Assembly (NCBI GenBank): GCA_003339415.1
Contig: PDHQ01000036.1
Location: 1-64,000 of the forward strand
Source: Ophiocordyceps camponoti-saundersi (nom. inval.)
Taxonomy: Eukaryota > Ascomycota > Sordariomycetes > Hypocreales > Ophiocordycipitaceae
Length of the DNA: 64,000 nt
Direction of reading: 5' to 3'
A program made the position numbers and the translations under genes. Below are positions 13,086-23,740 of this stretch, one piece after another; positions within the stretch are counted from its first letter, which is position 1; each line of letters starts with the position of its first letter. The notes beneath the pieces were generated by a model. That model did no database searches, was not told the origin of the DNA, and was given only the letters and a program-made list of their open reading frames with translations.

Positions 13086-13213
13086 TTCCCTTAAGGTCTT
13101 TCTAGGTAATTTTACGATAAGGATTTCTAGGGTTATATAAGGTCTTATCGGAAATCCTTAGAAATTACCGTAAAAGATATAGGGAAATCTAGGAGGAAAC
13201 CTAGCGCGTAATA
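13086..13213 (-). repeat. Fragment of a related LTR into which element B inserted
   Basis: The DNA right of element B resembles the end of the reverse-oriented LTR: an attttacgataagg block, then attaccgtaaaa, then a terminal cctagcgcgtaata. The DNA left of element B (about 945-1048) resembles the preceding part of the same LTR. Joined at the duplication they look like one older solo LTR of a sister family. This is inferred from visual alignment only. Confidence 0.5.
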
Positions 13214-13261
13214 AATTCCTTATTTAATCTCGCGATATCCTTAGAGGTAGGTAATAGTAAA

Positions 13262-13990
13262 ATTAGTAGGAATTTCTAGCCTTAGGGGGTATTAGGTAGC
13301 AGATAGATATATTATTTAGCTTCTCTCTTCTTAGTAGCGGTCTTAGGCCTTTAGTAATATATAGGACTTTTATAATTATAGGAAAAACTACCTTAGAATA
13401 TAAATTCGTTCGATCTTTTTTATCGCTCGCAAATATAGGTTCGTACAAAGCGTTTTACGGGCGTTTGCTATATACGATAACCTCCTTAACGGTATAGTAA
13501 TACTATAAATATCTTATCGGTTTAAATTACCTTCTTCTAATCCTTAAGGGTTTAATTTATATAAGCTAGGTACTAGTTAAGCCGATCTTTTATTATCTTC
13601 TTTATTAAGCTTAGCTTCCTTATAAGCTTTATTTTCCGGAAGCCTACTAATCGAAGGACTCGCTATATAGTTATATATAATATCGGAATTCCGTTATTAC
13701 GAAGAAGCCTCGCGAGATTTATATAATTTAATTCCCTCCTATATCGATTACGCTAAACTATTATTAAAAGGGCGGTTTAAACGTTATTTTTTTACTTCGT
13801 TAGACGCCTTAGTCGATCGGTATCTTTAAAAAATTTATTATAAAGGTTAAAAAGGCGTTTTTCGGGCTTAAAGCCTCGCTAGATCGCTCGAGTATAAGTT
13901 TCCTATATCGTATAGGTCGGAATTCTTATAAGAGAGGTAACTTCGGCTATTAAAAAGCCTTACGCCTTAAGGCTAGTAATTAGGGCACGA
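13262..13990 (-). pseudogene. RIP-degraded Tc1/mariner-type transposase remnant
   Basis: Read on the - strand, the region around 13,490-13,580 gives a stretch like DRLN*YLAYIN*TLKD*KK followed by VI*TDKIF. This matches the fungal mariner/DDE-superendonuclease block with Trp codons turned into stops. Downstream (lower coordinates) it reads as a GGYRI* and CER*KRSNEFIF*GSFSYNYKSPIYY-type segment with frame damage. The Asp after the Trp-stop is the expected first catalytic Asp. The terminal inverted repeats were not found. It is surely non-functional. Confidence 0.7.
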
Positions 13991-15430
13991 GTTAAGATAT
14001 CCCTACTACAGCTTATTACTATAGAAAACGGGCTACCGCTATAGAGGGCGCGGAAAATACTAAAAACGGCAAAAAATACCGAAAAAGGGTAGGAAAGATA
14101 AATATTATACCCTCCCTTACGAGAAGGGGGGGGGGGTAAGGGGTAGAAAGGGGTTACGTATTAATAAAGTACCCCCCCTGCTAATTTATATGCAGTTTTA
14201 CTTTTTTCCTATAAGGGTCTTTTTCTAGCGGCGCGGACATTTTTAGGAGCGGAATCCGTATTAGTTTGTCTATGCATGTGAAAAGGTATATAGATATTCA
14301 TATTTTATCCTCGATTACGGACGAGGAATCATCTATATTATTATTATTATAAAATTATAGATTAGTATTTGAGGAATCGGCTTCTCTAACCTTTTAGCCC
14401 TAACGTCGTCATCTTCAAAGGCACATATAGAGAGTGCTAGTAGCTAGTTAGATAGGCCAAGCTGTGAAGCTATAGGAGACGGCGGCGGCGTTGAAAAGGG
14501 GGGTTTGTCTGTGAAGGGAGCGGGTCGGGCCGTGACGTCATGGGGAAGCGGGAATACAGTATGTACCTATATAGATGACTAGGGCAAAGGGGTGGGGGTA
14601 TCATTCCTTGGCGATTAGTCAGTGCCCGGGTGGGCTGGTAGGGCGACGTCACGACGCGGCGAATTAACAGAGGGAAGCAATAAGACGTACGTATATGTAT
14701 ATAAACAATTATTATTTTATTTTCTTTCCCTCTTTACATTATTCTATCTTCTTTCCCTTCTTTACTTTATTCTATAATTTAGTTACTTTCCTTTCTTCGC
14801 TTATAAATATCGATAAAGCACCTATATCCTATCGTTACCTACCTAATTAGTAGCATAGATTCTATGTTATAAGTGAAGATATTATATAAGTTAAGCAAAG
14901 AGACGATACATTTGCGTATCTAAACTAAATACTTTAATTTTAAATAACCGTGTTAAAAAGAGATGATGAAGGACATACATGCAAGAAATTATGTATGTCC
15001 GCAAAGAAATCAGAATATAGAAAAGGAGGGTGGGTAAACCACTATAGACAAAACCCTCCCATTCGCCATCATACGTCACAACCCATCCCCCCCCCCCCCC
15101 CCTCTTCCCCTTAAAATCGTCACATCTACGTCAGACACAGTTTACACGTCACGTCAATCCGTCCTTGGAAAGTGAAAAAACAGAGAAAAAAAAAAGGTTC
15201 CAATATGCAGGCTGGATAAATAGATTAGGTTCGGATAGCTGTGTGTGAGAGTGTGGTTTGGTTTGTATGTGTTTATATGTGGGTGTGGATGTGCACACCC
15301 CTCCCCCCCCCCCCCTTTCTCTGTCATTTAGGTTGCAAAATCTGCTTTCCTTTTTTTATTCTTCATTTTTTTTGTCCCTTTCCTTCTTCATCATCTTCAT
15401 CTTCATCACACTCTCTGTCTGTCTGTCTGT

Positions 15431-15464
<34 letters not shown>

Positions 15465-16022
15465 TGTACAGGAAAAGAAAAGAAAAGAAAAAAGGTTGAT
15501 GTCAAAGAGAAATATAGATGGTCGAAGAAAAAACAGAAGAGGCAACAACAACTTCCAAAATGGAAAAAAAAAAGGGGGGGGGGGGGGGGAACAAGAAAGA
15601 TTTCGTTCAAATAAAGGGGGGGAAAAACCCCTTCCCGGCCTTGACGATATATCTCTTCTTTTATGACGGGGAGAGAAAAAAAGGCAGGTGACACGAAGAA
15701 AAAAAAATTAGAGAAAAGGGGAAAGAAAAGTGGTTGAAGACATTAACAAAGAAGGGGGGGGGGGGGGGGGAATATTTCATGGCCTCGTCAAAAGATCAAG
15801 AGCAGATTGTGACACGGCTGTACAGGGGACGACGGCTTGTTCCATCGCGGCAGTAGGGTATCGACATCTCCGCGAATCGACTTGCTTCGTCGTCCCCCAA
15901 GTGGATTTTCCTTGCCTTCTTCTCTCTCTTTCGCCTCCTTTCGGCCTATCCAAACGGCGGACGAGCCGGCCGACGGACGGACGGAAGCAAAAGGCAAGAA
16001 ATGAGAAAAAGAAGAGCCCATC
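13991..16022. other. Transition from RIP block to normal DNA; microsatellite-rich intergenic
   Basis: CA and TG dinucleotides return from about 14.2 kb and the composition changes sharply. The stretch has G- and C-homopolymers (around 14,130, 15,088, 15,302, 15,576 and 15,757), (TCTG)n and (CT)n at 15,415-15,462, and pyrimidine/purine asymmetry. Short open frames here are low-complexity translations of these tracts and have no recognisable domain. No gene is supported. Part of it is probably the 3' side of RAX2. Confidence 0.7.
15415..15462. repeat. Microsatellite (TCTG)n-(CT)n
   Basis: A tandem tetranucleotide tract runs directly into about a dozen CT units. Neighbouring C- and G-homopolymers make this a hypervariable, assembly-prone stretch. 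Confidence 0.8.
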
Positions 16023-19000
16023 TCACACGTGCGGCGCCCCTGGCCGGACCTTGCCCAGCGACTCCAGCAGCTCGCGAGGCGGTATCCGGTGGATTCCGCT
16101 TCCCCGGTCGTGCATCGACGTCGGCGCCCGTGTGTAGCCTTCGCGCTTCTTCCGCAGCCGGTCCAGCGCGATGCCCGCCAGAACCATCAACAGTATGATG
16201 CCCAGCGCGATTGCCAGTCCGATAAGCACCACGAACACGAGCGGCATGTGGCCCTTGCCCGACGTGAAGAAGTCGTCCTTTTGCGTAAAGATCTTGCCCA
16301 CGCTGCCTGCCCCGGGGCCCGAGTGAGTCGTCAGCGAGTACGGCAGAAAGTCGGTACCGTTGTAAAGCACTGCCGAGACAGGTCCTATCCCTGGCAGATC
16401 CATCGACCCTGTGATCATGAGGCCCTGCTTGTCGTCGAGCATGTCCGTCTTGCCGTGACTTTTAGTCAACGTAAAGACTTGTAGACTGCGCAACACCGTC
16501 TGCGCCGGCAGCCCCTGCCGCGCCGTCTTCCAAGTGTTGCCGTCAAACTTCATGAGAAAGACGGACGCGTCCTGCGCCGACTTGCCGGCGATCCACACTT
16601 GGTTGCCGTCGCTCGACGCCGGCGTCATCACCGTAACCGGGCCGGGAATGCTCTCTGCCCCCGGGAAGCTCATCCACGCTTGCCTCTTGACGTTATAAGA
16701 GGTAAGGTACTGCCTGTCGCTACCGTTGGACCGCACATCGCCCCCCGCCAAGAGTGTCGAGTCGCTCGACCACATCATGCACGACACCTCACCCGAGAGG
16801 CCGTTGCCCGGCTGCATCCACTGATCCGAGTCGGCGTTGTACAGACAGACGGCCGGACAGTCGAGCGCGCCCGCCTTCTGGAACGAGCCCGCCACGTAGA
16901 CCTCCGCCGTGTTCGGTCGAACCGTGATGGCCGATACCGTGCCCTTTCCGCCGGAAACCGGCGCTGGCTGGTTGCCAAAGGACTTGCTCTTGACGTCGTA
17001 GGCCAAGATGCCGCCCACGGGACGGTCTGCCACCGTGCCGCTGACCCGACCGCCCGCGTACAGAACGCTGCCGCGCATCGCCACCGTCGTAAACGTGGAA
17101 TCTGCCGATACCCCGGGTCCCAGCCCGCTGACGGCCCCGCTCTTGGCCCCGTCAATGAACATCAGGTTGTCAATGGTCGAGCCGTCCTTGGCCCGGGCCG
17201 TGAAGTGCCCGGCGAGCACCGTCACGTTGGCGTCGCCGTTGTCGTAAAACGTGCCCGTAACCACGCCGCGAGCCCCGTCCGCGAGCTCGTCCCGCCGACT
17301 TCTCCTGGACGCCGTCGACGCCGGCATCAAGTTGACAGACGGAAGACTGCCGAGACCCTTGTCGCCCAGCGTTGCCGCGCCGTTGGCACCCACTTGCGCC
17401 GATTCCATCGATCCCGCAAAGAGCTTGTCGTTGTTGGGGAGATCGGTGACGGCGGCCGTGAGCATGCCGTTGTAGGACGGATGAGTACCCTCGATATTCT
17501 GAAGCCAGTTGCTCTTGGACGGAACCCAGACGGCGAACCCATCGACGGGGATCGAAGGATTGTTACCAAAACCCCTGCACTCGGAGAAGACGCCGGTGAG
17601 GGCGATGGCCGTCTCGGTCGCATCGGCCGTCGTGTTGATGACCAGAGGCACCACGTGCTGCACTCGCCCATCCACACCGGCACCGAGCGCGCTCCATCTA
17701 CTGTCCCGCGTGTCGTAGACGGCGACGTGGCTGAGACCGTCCTGCGTGGCCGCTCCCTTGTCGGTGAAGTCGCCCCCGACGTAGAGCTTGCCGTCTTCGA
17801 GGTGCATGTCCAGAACCTGACCGTTGAGGCCTCCTCCATCGAGCGACTGCACCTCGTTGTTCGGCCCGCCGATGGCAACCATGTTCGCCTGGCCGTCCGA
17901 CGTGAAGTCCCCGCCAATGTAGACGACGTCGCCCGACGTCGCCAGCGACGACACGCCGGAGCTGCGCTTGAAGCCAGACCCGAGCTTATTGACGGGCGAC
18001 TGCTCGAATTTTGTCACGTCGATCGTGTCGTTGTCGGGATTGTAGTCGAACAGGCCATTGAGCCCGCCGGTGGAATTGACGAGAGTAAAGCCGATCCTCT
18101 GGGCCACCACCGTCAGGATCGGCATGTCTTGTCCGGGAAGTGGCGTGATGGTGACACTAGGCTGGAAGCTGGACGACGTCTTTTCCACGTAGCCAAAGTA
18201 GATCTGGTCGTACTTGTCGTAGTTGTTGGTCTGGTACAGAGTGGTAGAAAAGCCGACGCTGGCCGTGCCAGAAGACATGGTGCCCGTCACGTTGACGCGG
18301 CCGCGCGTGTGGCACGTCTCATCAGGCATGCAACCCGGGGTGTACATGTTGACGGAATAGTTGCCTGACTCACGAATGCTGGGGTAGAAGACGACGGCGG
18401 GCAGCCTGTCGGTCGGGGATGACGAGGTCAGCTTTGCTGTCAGGTATTCGGCGTTGCTCTGGACCGAGGGGGAATGTTGCCACGGTCCGGTGGCGGTAGC
18501 CCTTGACGGAAACCGGTTGCCTCCGCAGGTCGGTTCATTGAAATCGGAGATGGCGTAGGCGTAGATGTCGTCGTGGAACAGCTGCATGCCGGCCAGACCC
18601 GCGCCGTCGCCGTACCATTCGGAAATGGCGATTTGGAAGCTGTTCATGCCAACTCTGTTGACGAAGTGGAAGTCTTGGAAGGCGATTTTGTCATCGTGGC
18701 TCAAGGGGCATTCGCTCGTGCACGTGGCGTTTTGGCCAGTGGCGGGGTCGACGTAGGTCAAGTTCATGATTCCGTTGATGGGGAAGGCGAGAAAGCGGAA
18801 TGTCTTGGTTCCACGGCCTTCGAAGCGCGTGTTCCAAAGCCTGAGCTTGGTGGGTTGAAAGACGTAGCCGAAGTTGGCGTCCCAGGTTCCTGGCGTCCTG
18901 TCGGCCAGGAGCCAGGTGCGACCGGAGCCGTCAGAGCCGTCGGAGCAAGCCAGGGACTTGGGGTCGGAGAAGCCGGCTATAGAGGCGGAATTCGTGGCGG

Positions 19001-19718
19001 TGGTGTTGGCGGTGGACAGGTTGATGACCTGCTCGTCGGGCCGACTAGGCGTGCTGGTATTGCCCAGGCCGGTGAAATTACCGCCGAAAATAATATGACC
19101 GTTTGAGGATCTGGTGATGGCGTCGACGGGGCCATTGAAGCCAGCAAAGGGCAAGTCGACGAAGCCTTTGGCGGCGGACCAGGCGAGCGCGTTTGTCGAA
19201 TTAGCGGCGTGGAAGCTTCCGCCGATGTAGACGAGCTCGCGGTCCTGATCGCAGTATAGGGCGCTGACTTGGCCTTCGAGGCCGCTGAGAGGCTTGAACT
19301 CGGACGTAGTCGGGTTGAAGAGAGCGACGGCGGTAGATTCGATGCCGTCGAGGCTGGTGAAGTTTCCGCCAATGACAACGGTGTCGAGATTGCCATTTTT
19401 TCGGCGTAAGGCGCACATGGACTGGATGGTGGCATCGGTGGCCGCGACGGGGGCTAGGACGCCGTTGGGCAGGCGGGCAAGAAGAGACTGACTACCGTTT
19501 GTGCTGAGGTCGGTCGAGGTCTGACCGTGATATTGGTAAAGAGAGATGCCGCTGAAGTCGCCGGCGATGACGACCTCGCCGAGGTTCGCGAGATCGAGAT
19601 TGGCGGCAGGGGCGGGCTTGAAGTCGAGGGCTGTCGTCGGTGATGTCGTCGCGAGGGCCAGAAGCAGCAGTAAGTCGGGCGGCCGCGAGGCGCGTCGCCG
19701 TCGAAAGGGTAGCCGCAT
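16023..19718 (-). CDS. RAX2: Rax2-family cortical polarity marker
   Basis: This single-exon frame encodes 1,231 aa, close to the yeast Rax2 length (about 1,220). The ATG at 19718 is chosen; an in-frame GTG three codons upstream has no support. The N-terminus is a signal sequence with a Leu-rich core (about residues 15-30). It is followed by a long luminal/extracellular region of repeated GGDF/GGNFT-like blades typical of Rax2 (kelch/beta-propeller-like) with several N-glycosylation sequons. One transmembrane helix lies at about 1158-1184, with a short basic cytoplasmic tail ending GKVRPGAPHV. In yeasts Rax2 marks old division or tip sites at the plasma membrane with Rax1; in filamentous fungi it is linked to polarity. 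The family call is from overall sequence pattern and is strong. Confidence 0.93.
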   Translation of the reverse strand: MRLPFRRRRASRPPDLLLLLALATTSPTTALDFKPAPAANLDLANLGEVVIAGDFSGISLYQYHGQTSTDLSTNGSQSLLARLPNGVLAPVAATDATIQSMCALRRKNGNLDTVVIGGNFTSLDGIESTAVALFNPTTSEFKPLSGLEGQVSALYCDQDRELVYIGGSFHAANSTNALAWSAAKGFVDLPFAGFNGPVDAITRSSNGHIIFGGNFTGLGNTSTPSRPDEQVINLSTANTTATNSASIAGFSDPKSLACSDGSDGSGRTWLLADRTPGTWDANFGYVFQPTKLRLWNTRFEGRGTKTFRFLAFPINGIMNLTYVDPATGQNATCTSECPLSHDDKIAFQDFHFVNRVGMNSFQIAISEWYGDGAGLAGMQLFHDDIYAYAISDFNEPTCGGNRFPSRATATGPWQHSPSVQSNAEYLTAKLTSSSPTDRLPAVVFYPSIRESGNYSVNMYTPGCMPDETCHTRGRVNVTGTMSSGTASVGFSTTLYQTNNYDKYDQIYFGYVEKTSSSFQPSVTITPLPGQDMPILTVVAQRIGFTLVNSTGGLNGLFDYNPDNDTIDVTKFEQSPVNKLGSGFKRSSGVSSLATSGDVVYIGGDFTSDGQANMVAIGGPNNEVQSLDGGGLNGQVLDMHLEDGKLYVGGDFTDKGAATQDGLSHVAVYDTRDSRWSALGAGVDGRVQHVVPLVINTTADATETAIALTGVFSECRGFGNNPSIPVDGFAVWVPSKSNWLQNIEGTHPSYNGMLTAAVTDLPNNDKLFAGSMESAQVGANGAATLGDKGLGSLPSVNLMPASTASRRSRRDELADGARGVVTGTFYDNGDANVTVLAGHFTARAKDGSTIDNLMFIDGAKSGAVSGLGPGVSADSTFTTVAMRGSVLYAGGRVSGTVADRPVGGILAYDVKSKSFGNQPAPVSGGKGTVSAITVRPNTAEVYVAGSFQKAGALDCPAVCLYNADSDQWMQPGNGLSGEVSCMMWSSDSTLLAGGDVRSNGSDRQYLTSYNVKRQAWMSFPGAESIPGPVTVMTPASSDGNQVWIAGKSAQDASVFLMKFDGNTWKTARQGLPAQTVLRSLQVFTLTKSHGKTDMLDDKQGLMITGSMDLPGIGPVSAVLYNGTDFLPYSLTTHSGPGAGSVGKIFTQKDDFFTSGKGHMPLVFVVLIGLAIALGIILLMVLAGIALDRLRKKREGYTRAPTSMHDRGSGIHRIPPRELLESLGKVRPGAPHV

Positions 19719-19924
19719 GGCTCCCACGGCGGCCTCACGAGGCCCGCGATGAACGTGGCGACGACGCTCCTCGATGGGGTGAGAGACGAGGTATTTGACA
19801 GTAGCGGCGAGGTGTCAAGGGCATTTCAGGGACGGGGCCAAAGTGTGCGTTTGAGGGAGCGACAGGAGGAGGAAGAGGAGTGAGAGAGTGTGTAGTGTAC
19901 CGTAGGTAGGTAGTGAAGGGGTGA

Positions 19925-20060
19925 GAGAGAGAGAGTGTGTGTGTGTGTGCGTCTGCGAGAGTGCGTGCGTGTGTGTGTATTGTATGGATGTAGTAAGTTG
20001 TATGTATGGGAGTGTGTATATTGTGTGTGTGTGGCGTGTGGGCGTGTGTGTGTGGCCTTG
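19925..20060. repeat. GT-rich simple repeat upstream of RAX2
   Basis: Interrupted (GA)n then (GT)n runs lie about 200-340 bp upstream of the RAX2 start. A second GT run follows at 20,158-20,175. Confidence 0.75.
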
Positions 20061-20284
20061 ACGAAAAACAAGGAGGCCAGGAACGGCTAGACGAAGAAAA
20101 GAGAAGGAATAGTAGCGAGAGACGGGAATAGAAGAGAATACAAGCAGAGAAAGAGAGCGTGTGTGTGTGTGTGTGGTTTGTGCGTGTGAGAGTGGTAAGA
20201 AAAAAACTGCTAAGCGCAGGAAAAAAAGAAGAGAGAGAGAATGAAAAGAAAAGACGAGACGAAAAAGGGCTCGATACCGGCCAC

Positions 20285-20375
20285 CCCCCCTCTCACTCTC
20301 TCACTCTCTCACTCTCACTGTGTCTCTCACTCTCTCTCGCTCTCTCTCCTCTCTCACTCTCTCTCTTACTCTATC
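20285..20375. repeat. CT-rich simple repeat (tctcac)n
   Basis: Imperfect tctcac/tctctc units run over about 90 bp. They are pyrimidine-only on the + strand apart from the A in each unit. Confidence 0.75.
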
Positions 20376-22883
20376 ACTCTCCACGCTCTATCTTTTTTTT
20401 AGGCCACTCTCCCCTCGCTGGAGCCAGGCCTGAGGGAGAGAAGAATGCGGGAAATTGCTGGGCGTTGTTGTGCCAGGCACTCGAGACGCGGCGCTACTCC
20501 TTTCCGGGCCTAGTGTCGCACCGAGAGCCAAGGGTTGGGTGCACGGCAACCAGCCTGCCAGGAACGGGGGGCGCAGGATACTCGCACGAGACTTGACGGA
20601 GTGGTCAGTAGACACGTCTAGCACGAGGTAGCTAGTCGGTAGCGCAGAGTAGGATCTGAAAACAGTGGTTTCTTTATTTGTGCATCATTATCTGTAGGTG
20701 CCCTTTCGTATTCATCGATACCTAGGTACCTCCGTGCCACGGTGCCACCTGAGGGACGTCTGTCAGGCCCACTTTCAAAGCTCCCTTTGGTGGAAAAAAA
20801 AGGGGAGGGGGGAGTCCTTGAGGGTCTGATGGGATGGGGTCCGCACTGTATGTACAGCATGTACATCCAGCAAGACCTCTCTGTACTGACTGTATCGTAA
20901 ACACACGCGGGCCAAGCTCGTTGCACCGCGGGAGCCTATCGCAGGTATTACAATCTGCTCCTTGATGCTGTGCAATGACGCGTATGTACATGGTAAGATT
21001 GCACATGTGCGCAGGTCTGTACGGATATATACCTAGGTACATATTACGGATTACATACATAGGTACTTACATACCTACATATGTACATACATTCAATCAG
21101 ACCTACCCACTGGATAGACACCTCATCAATCTTTTCCTCAGGGCGCAGCTCCCAGGTGTCGTGGAGATTATACGGGTGACATGTACCAATCAACCTCTAC
21201 CCCTTACCACGCGATTCACCCTCGCACAGTACGCCTTGTGGCTCGGTCGTAAATTGCACCAAAATTGGCACTCATGATTTGCCCACTTCCCTCCCCCTCT
21301 AATAACAATAATAGACTCATCCTTTACGCAGTCGAGAAATGCTCACCGAACTTTAAAACACGCACGTCCGCAAATCGAATAAAGAGAGAGAGACGCGTCG
21401 GCCACGATCACGAGCCGCCGCGTGCACTTTTTCTCCTATTCTATCCTTCAAAGACCTGCTCCTCTACGAAGAGCTAGGTAGATAGTACATCTACCTGGTA
21501 CAGTGTGCGTCGACTTGCCGTCCTCGTCAGTCCAGAGACCATTGACCACTAACAAGGTCTTGTTTCTCCCCCTCGCTCCAGGGCGCCGCCTATCCTTTGA
21601 CACAAGGGATAGAGTCGTTTTGTTTCGTTTCTCCCTATGCACACACAGTCTCTCTCTCAGCCTCTCTCTCTGCTCCGTAAGAGTCTCTCTACTGTATCTC
21701 TCTGTCGTGATCGTGCACACACATTATACAGGTAGCTTATATGTACAAGTACTATATACAAAGTACTATATGTACACACAGCAAATCCCCCTTCCCCTTT
21801 TTGTCCCGTGCCGCCCCTGTACTAATTGCGGCTCATCAATCAAAATCGCCCCTTCGTATTCGCTTAGTATCTGACGTTGTGTTTTCTTTCAAACACTGTG
21901 CCAAGTATGTACATACACACACACACTCACTGCAACGACGTCGGCACGAATGCAGCTTCGACTTCGCCCTCCTAACCGGGCCTAGGCTTTCACCTCCCAT
22001 TGTTCGTCCGAAGCTGAGCTCTGACGAGTTATAACAAACGAACAGGGCCCGGCCGGTTTCGCTCTCTCTCACCAACCACCCTCTTGTTGTGTTTATCCCG
22101 TCACCAGGGCGAGGGCCGCCCGGAGGCCGGGCTCCCTTTTCTGCTTACAATGTATCTGGCCAGGAGGTGTCCTTGGACTTGTCAAGGGCTTTTCTTCATC
22201 AACAAGACTCCCGCTATATCAGATATCTTGGGTCTATCTGTATCCGAAACTGAAACCCCGGTCTTCGTCCTTGATGTCTGTGAAGAGCCATCTGCTTCAT
22301 GACATATCCGTGTCATGAACGATTACTTGTTGCTGTTCATCTTCAAGGCTCATTCACTGATAAACCACATTCTTTTATGCCGACCTGTGGCGATTCACCT
22401 CCACGCTCTTATCGCTCTCCTCCCGCCTCGTAGCTGGCTGCAAGGGGGTGACGTTTCGGCCTCCCTGTCCATGAACCTGCCTGAACATATGTATGTACAA
22501 TGTGCGCTATGATGTGGTAGCTGCCCGTCTATCTTCACATCTGCAGAGCATGGCTTTCTATCTGCCTCTGCTCATTGCATTTCGCAGTGCTCCAAGCCTC
22601 AAGCCATGACCGCGAGGTAACAGAATTTGGACCTCTTTATCACGCATTCCGGCAGATAAACCCCAGGCGCCATTGTCCACATCGTCAGCCTCGAACACTG
22701 TCTCGGGCATGATCTCTGACGTAGCTCTCCGGCCGTCCCCTCCTCATGCCCCTCAGACCGTCTCAAAGGCGATTAAAAAAACAACCCCTTTCCTCCCCAC
22801 CCTCGTCGGACTATCAACTCGGGCAATGGGCCTCGGCGCTGGTTTAAGCGCACATCGTCGGGACGCTGCCTGTGGATGTCGCT

Positions 22884-23740
22884 TCATTTCCCCGCTTGCG
22901 CCTGTTGACCGCCTGCCCATTTCGCCTTATACTCTCCCGGGCTTTCGTAGGCACTCTTCTTACCAGCCCACATGCCCTTCTTCTGCCTCTTGGCTTTGGC
23001 CACGGCTTTTTCGTACTTGGCCTTCATCCCGCCGAACTCGGCTCCAAACTTGGCCTCGTACGTTGTCGCTAGCCCTCGCTTCAGCAGTTCAAGGCCGACG
23101 TCGCGGCGGATCAGGTAGCGCCAGACGTAGGCCGTCGCCACGATGCGGCTGTACTGGTCCCGTCTGTATACGTAGGTGCGGACGTTCCGGTGCAGGATGT
23201 AGTCGGTCAGCCATGAGAGGGCCTCGGACGCGTACGGCTGCCCCGGCCGGCCAAAGTGTGCGCCTTCGGGGGCGTCAACGCCGGCCAGGCGAATGTGTAT
23301 CTGCTCGCGTCAGCCTTGGCTGTCCTCTTGCAGACGGAGGCAATCCCCCTCCCACCCCCAAAATGTACCGTGCGGTCCTTCAGCTCCTTTCTCCCCTCCG
23401 GCACCTTTCGTAGCCATCCCCAGCCGACGGCCCTCCCGCCGGGCGTGTGGAACATGTGAAAGTTGTCGCCGTCGCCAACGCTGGTGACCTTCCCGTACAG
23501 GCTTCTCCTCCTAAAGAACGACGGCCGGATGAAGTCGGCGCCCGGAATCCGTCGCAGAAAGTTGGCATACAGCTGCAGGGCGCCCAGTCCAATCAGCGGG
23601 AAGACGATGACGGGCGCCCATTCTCGCATCGCGGCAAAGGGGTCCTGCTCGGGCGAACGCAGCGAGTCTACCCACGTCACGGGCCGCTTCTTCTTCTTCG
23701 ATTCATCGTCGGAGCTTGACGATCCGAACGGCCATACCAT
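22884..23740 (-). CDS. LCL3: LCL3-type membrane-anchored thermonuclease-like endonuclease
   Basis: Two exons (23369-23740 and 22884-23300) encode 262 aa. The 68-bp intron has GTACAT..CAG borders and joining restores the reading [16 protein letters not shown]. The N-terminus has a hydrophobic segment at about 41-60, then a staphylococcal-nuclease (SNase) fold. Visible SNase residues are the DGDNF loop (about 90-94), Arg128 and Asp133/Glu136 in [11 protein letters not shown], and the [11 protein letters not shown] block carrying the second catalytic Arg. The lysine-rich tail ends AQAGK. Yeast Lcl3 is mitochondrial and of uncertain role. The intron is the reason a simple ORF scan splits this gene. 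Its catalytic residues appear intact. Confidence 0.92.

Larger units (their letters stand above)
19719..22883. other. Long intergenic region without recognisable gene
   Basis: About 3.2 kb separates RAX2 (its promoter side) from the 3' end of LCL3. It contains (GT)n-rich DNA at 19,925-20,060 and 20,158-20,175, CT-rich repeats at 20,285-20,375, GTACATA-type repeats near 21,000-21,090, and a (CT)n tract at 21,648-21,700. The open frames present lack domains and look like repeat translations. The region up to about 20.6 kb is a reasonable candidate for a long RAX2 5' UTR and promoter. Confidence 0.65.

Noticed and set aside
1049..13213. CRISPR-like or tandem array from the repeated ggaaattaccgtaaaata blocks
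   Set aside because: The repeats are internal parts of the 370-bp LTRs (two copies per LTR), not a spacer array.
13263..13448. 61-aa frame in the AT-rich block
   Set aside because: Out of frame with the mariner relic it overlaps; no start context or domain.
1..14200. Centromere or mitochondrial insertion as source of AT-rich block
   Set aside because: LTR boundaries, target duplications and the loss of CA/TG explain it as RIPed retroelements. No mitochondrial genes were seen. A pericentromeric location cannot be excluded.
15241..15694. Several 100-140-aa frames on both strands
   Set aside because: They translate (CT)n, G-run and A-run repeats into Ser/Leu, Gly or Lys/Arg/Glu strings.
16599..18368. 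589-aa open frame on the + strand
   Set aside because: It lies antisense to RAX2, is Arg/His/Val-rich and has no domain. GC-rich coding DNA commonly leaves the opposite strand open.
20628..20700. tRNA-like string (gctagtcggtagcgcagagtagg)
   Set aside because: It resembles a D-arm and anticodon region, but there is no T-arm consensus or matching acceptor stem.
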